Part shown: in pieces, positions 34,360 through 35,217 of the stretch
How the letters are laid out: every line of letters begins with the position of its first letter
Numbering within the stretch: position 1 is the stretch's first letter
Origin: Woeseiaceae bacterium
GTDB taxonomy: Bacteria > Pseudomonadota > Gammaproteobacteria > Steroidobacterales > Woeseiaceae
NCBI GenBank assembly: GCA_030066735.1
Contig: JASJBB010000054.1
Coordinates: 1-35,217 of the forward strand
DNA length: 35,217 nt
Direction: 5' to 3'
The notes under the pieces: generated by a model
The model's database searches: none
Seen by the model: the letters and a program-made list of their open reading frames with translations, nothing else
What the model was told of the DNA's origin: nothing
Program-made: the position numbers and the translations under genes

Positions 34360-35198
34360 CGCAGTTCGAACTCGATCCGGCGATTGAGTTCGCGGCCATG
34401 AACGGTCGCGTTGTCGGCGATGGGTTCGGCGGATCCCGCCCCGGCCACGAGCAGTCGCTGCGGGTCGATGCCGAATCGTGCAATCCGGTCGGCTACGGCG
34501 CGCGCACGCGCCAGGCTCAATTGCCGGTTCCACGATTCGTCGCCCCGCGCATCCGTGTGGCCCGTAATGAGAATGGTCACGGACGGGCAGTCCCGGGCGA
34601 AGTCGGTAATTCGGTCCAGGGTCGCGAACGATGCGGGGCGCAATTCGGCGCTCGACTGCGCAAACGAAACCGGTCCCAGGACCAGGGCTGCGAAGGCCTT
34701 GCGGCACAATTCATCGAGCGACTCGGTTGGGCGGACGACAATGATGTCGGTGTGCAGTTCCGTGTGCGGCGGAGCCTGCTCGCGCAGGAAATCGACGCGC
34801 GTCGTGGTCACGGCGGAGTCCGCCGTTACGCCGCGTAATTCGATACGGTCCGCCGTCATCCGCGCCTCGGCCGAGGCCATCGACGCGACGGCATGGAGCA
34901 ACCCGCTGCTCGTTGCTTCCCAATCCTTGCCGATAACCACGCCGGGCCGGAAATCCGCACGCAGTTCGGTATCCCCGAACTGTTCACTCACCAGGCGCTG
35001 CAGCTCGGCCTCGTGGACGGATGACGCGCTGGTTCCCGCGATCGAAAGCCGCTGCGGACCGAAGCTGATCGTGAACTGCGGGGTGGCAAGCGGCGGAACG
35101 GGTGCTGTCGCCGAGTCGCCAGGCAGGCTGCCGCGGTGAATATTGACCGACAGCAGGATACCGGCGACGAGGGCGAGAATTGAGAACCTGAACCGCAT
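34356..35198 (-). CDS. OmpA-family protein with N-terminal BON-like region
   Basis: 280 residues. N-terminal hydrophobic segment ([17 protein letters not shown]) acts as signal or anchor. Residues about 45-155 look like tandem BON-type repeats ([40 protein letters not shown]), as in ArfA-like proteins. The C-terminal OmpA domain (about 175-280) has the peptidoglycan-binding pattern [20 protein letters not shown] and NRRIEFEL, including the Asp and Arg that contact diaminopimelate. It probably links membrane and peptidoglycan. No beta-barrel is evident. It is convergent with the FKBP gene, sharing 4 bases at the ends; its promoter is beyond the window edge. Confidence 0.85.
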   Translation of the reverse strand: MRFRFSILALVAGILLSVNIHRGSLPGDSATAPVPPLATPQFTISFGPQRLSIAGTSASSVHEAELQRLVSEQFGDTELRADFRPGVVIGKDWEATSSGLLHAVASMASAEARMTADRIELRGVTADSAVTTTRVDFLREQAPPHTELHTDIIVVRPTESLDELCRKAFAALVLGPVSFAQSSAELRPASFATLDRITDFARDCPSVTILITGHTDARGDESWNRQLSLARARAVADRIARFGIDPQRLLVAGAGSAEPIADNATVHGRELNRRIEFELR

Positions 35199-35217
35199 CG
35201 ACGCGGTACTACCGGCT

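Overview
The window reads as a stretch of a GC-rich gammaproteobacterial chromosome. It is nearly all coding, with short intergenic gaps and ordinary housekeeping content: a CysB-type regulator beside a cysteine synthase, glnE, kdkA, an LpxL-type acyltransferase, a YgiM-like SH3 protein, ppnN, htpG and msrB. Kdo kinase and lipid A acyltransferase genes indicate a lipopolysaccharide-bearing Gram-negative. I saw no IS element, phage gene, CRISPR array, tRNA or rRNA. A more exact taxonomic placement cannot be made by eye.

Layout. 1-2692 (minus): a two-subunit molybdenum hydroxylase (IorA/IorB type), cut by the left edge. 2797-3458 (plus): an Imm10-like orphan and a GIY-YIG protein. 3455-8792 (minus): a five-gene run of MATE exporter, orphan ABC ATPase, NERD-domain protein, DUF819 membrane protein and metallo-beta-lactamase-fold hydrolase. 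8810-10746: a tiny membrane protein, a dienelactone-hydrolase-like lipoprotein, a convergent secreted protein and a PGPGW-like membrane protein. 10746-15136: a regulatory locus described below. 15168-17316: divergent cysB and cysK. 17451-22856: a c-di-GMP protein, glnE and a small zinc-finger protein. 23164-26099: kdkA, lpxL and an aspartoacylase-like protein. 26177-30376: a MltD-like lytic transglycosylase, a membrane protein, an L,D-transpeptidase and ppnN. 30555-33408: three small unknown proteins and htpG. 33417-35198: msrB, an FKBP lipoprotein and an OmpA-family protein.

The most interesting locus is 10746-15136. A PAS-PAS-AAA+ sigma54 activator lies in one operon with a D-Ala-D-Ala carboxypeptidase/endopeptidase (overlapping ATGA) and, 40 bp on, a membrane-anchored SH3 protein. 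Divergent from the activator is a 49-codon gene, too short for usual ORF cut-offs, whose product is a signal peptide plus about 18 acidic residues. This small gene has a GG-N10-GC sigma54 promoter, a good ribosome binding site, and a Rho-independent terminator. Three copies of a 12-bp palindrome lie between the two genes, placed to act both as enhancer sites for the peptide promoter and as autoregulatory sites over the activator's own promoter. I infer a self-contained sigma54 switch producing an exported micro-peptide, with an envelope or peptidoglycan theme.

Other regulatory signals read from the sequence: a CRP-like box centred at exactly -41.5 from a TATAGT -10 element before two tiny coupled genes (31033-31475), a sigma32-like promoter before htpG, a palindromic T-N11-A LysR box between cysB and cysK, and an FNR-like box before the c-di-GMP gene. 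All are visual calls without a scoring matrix.
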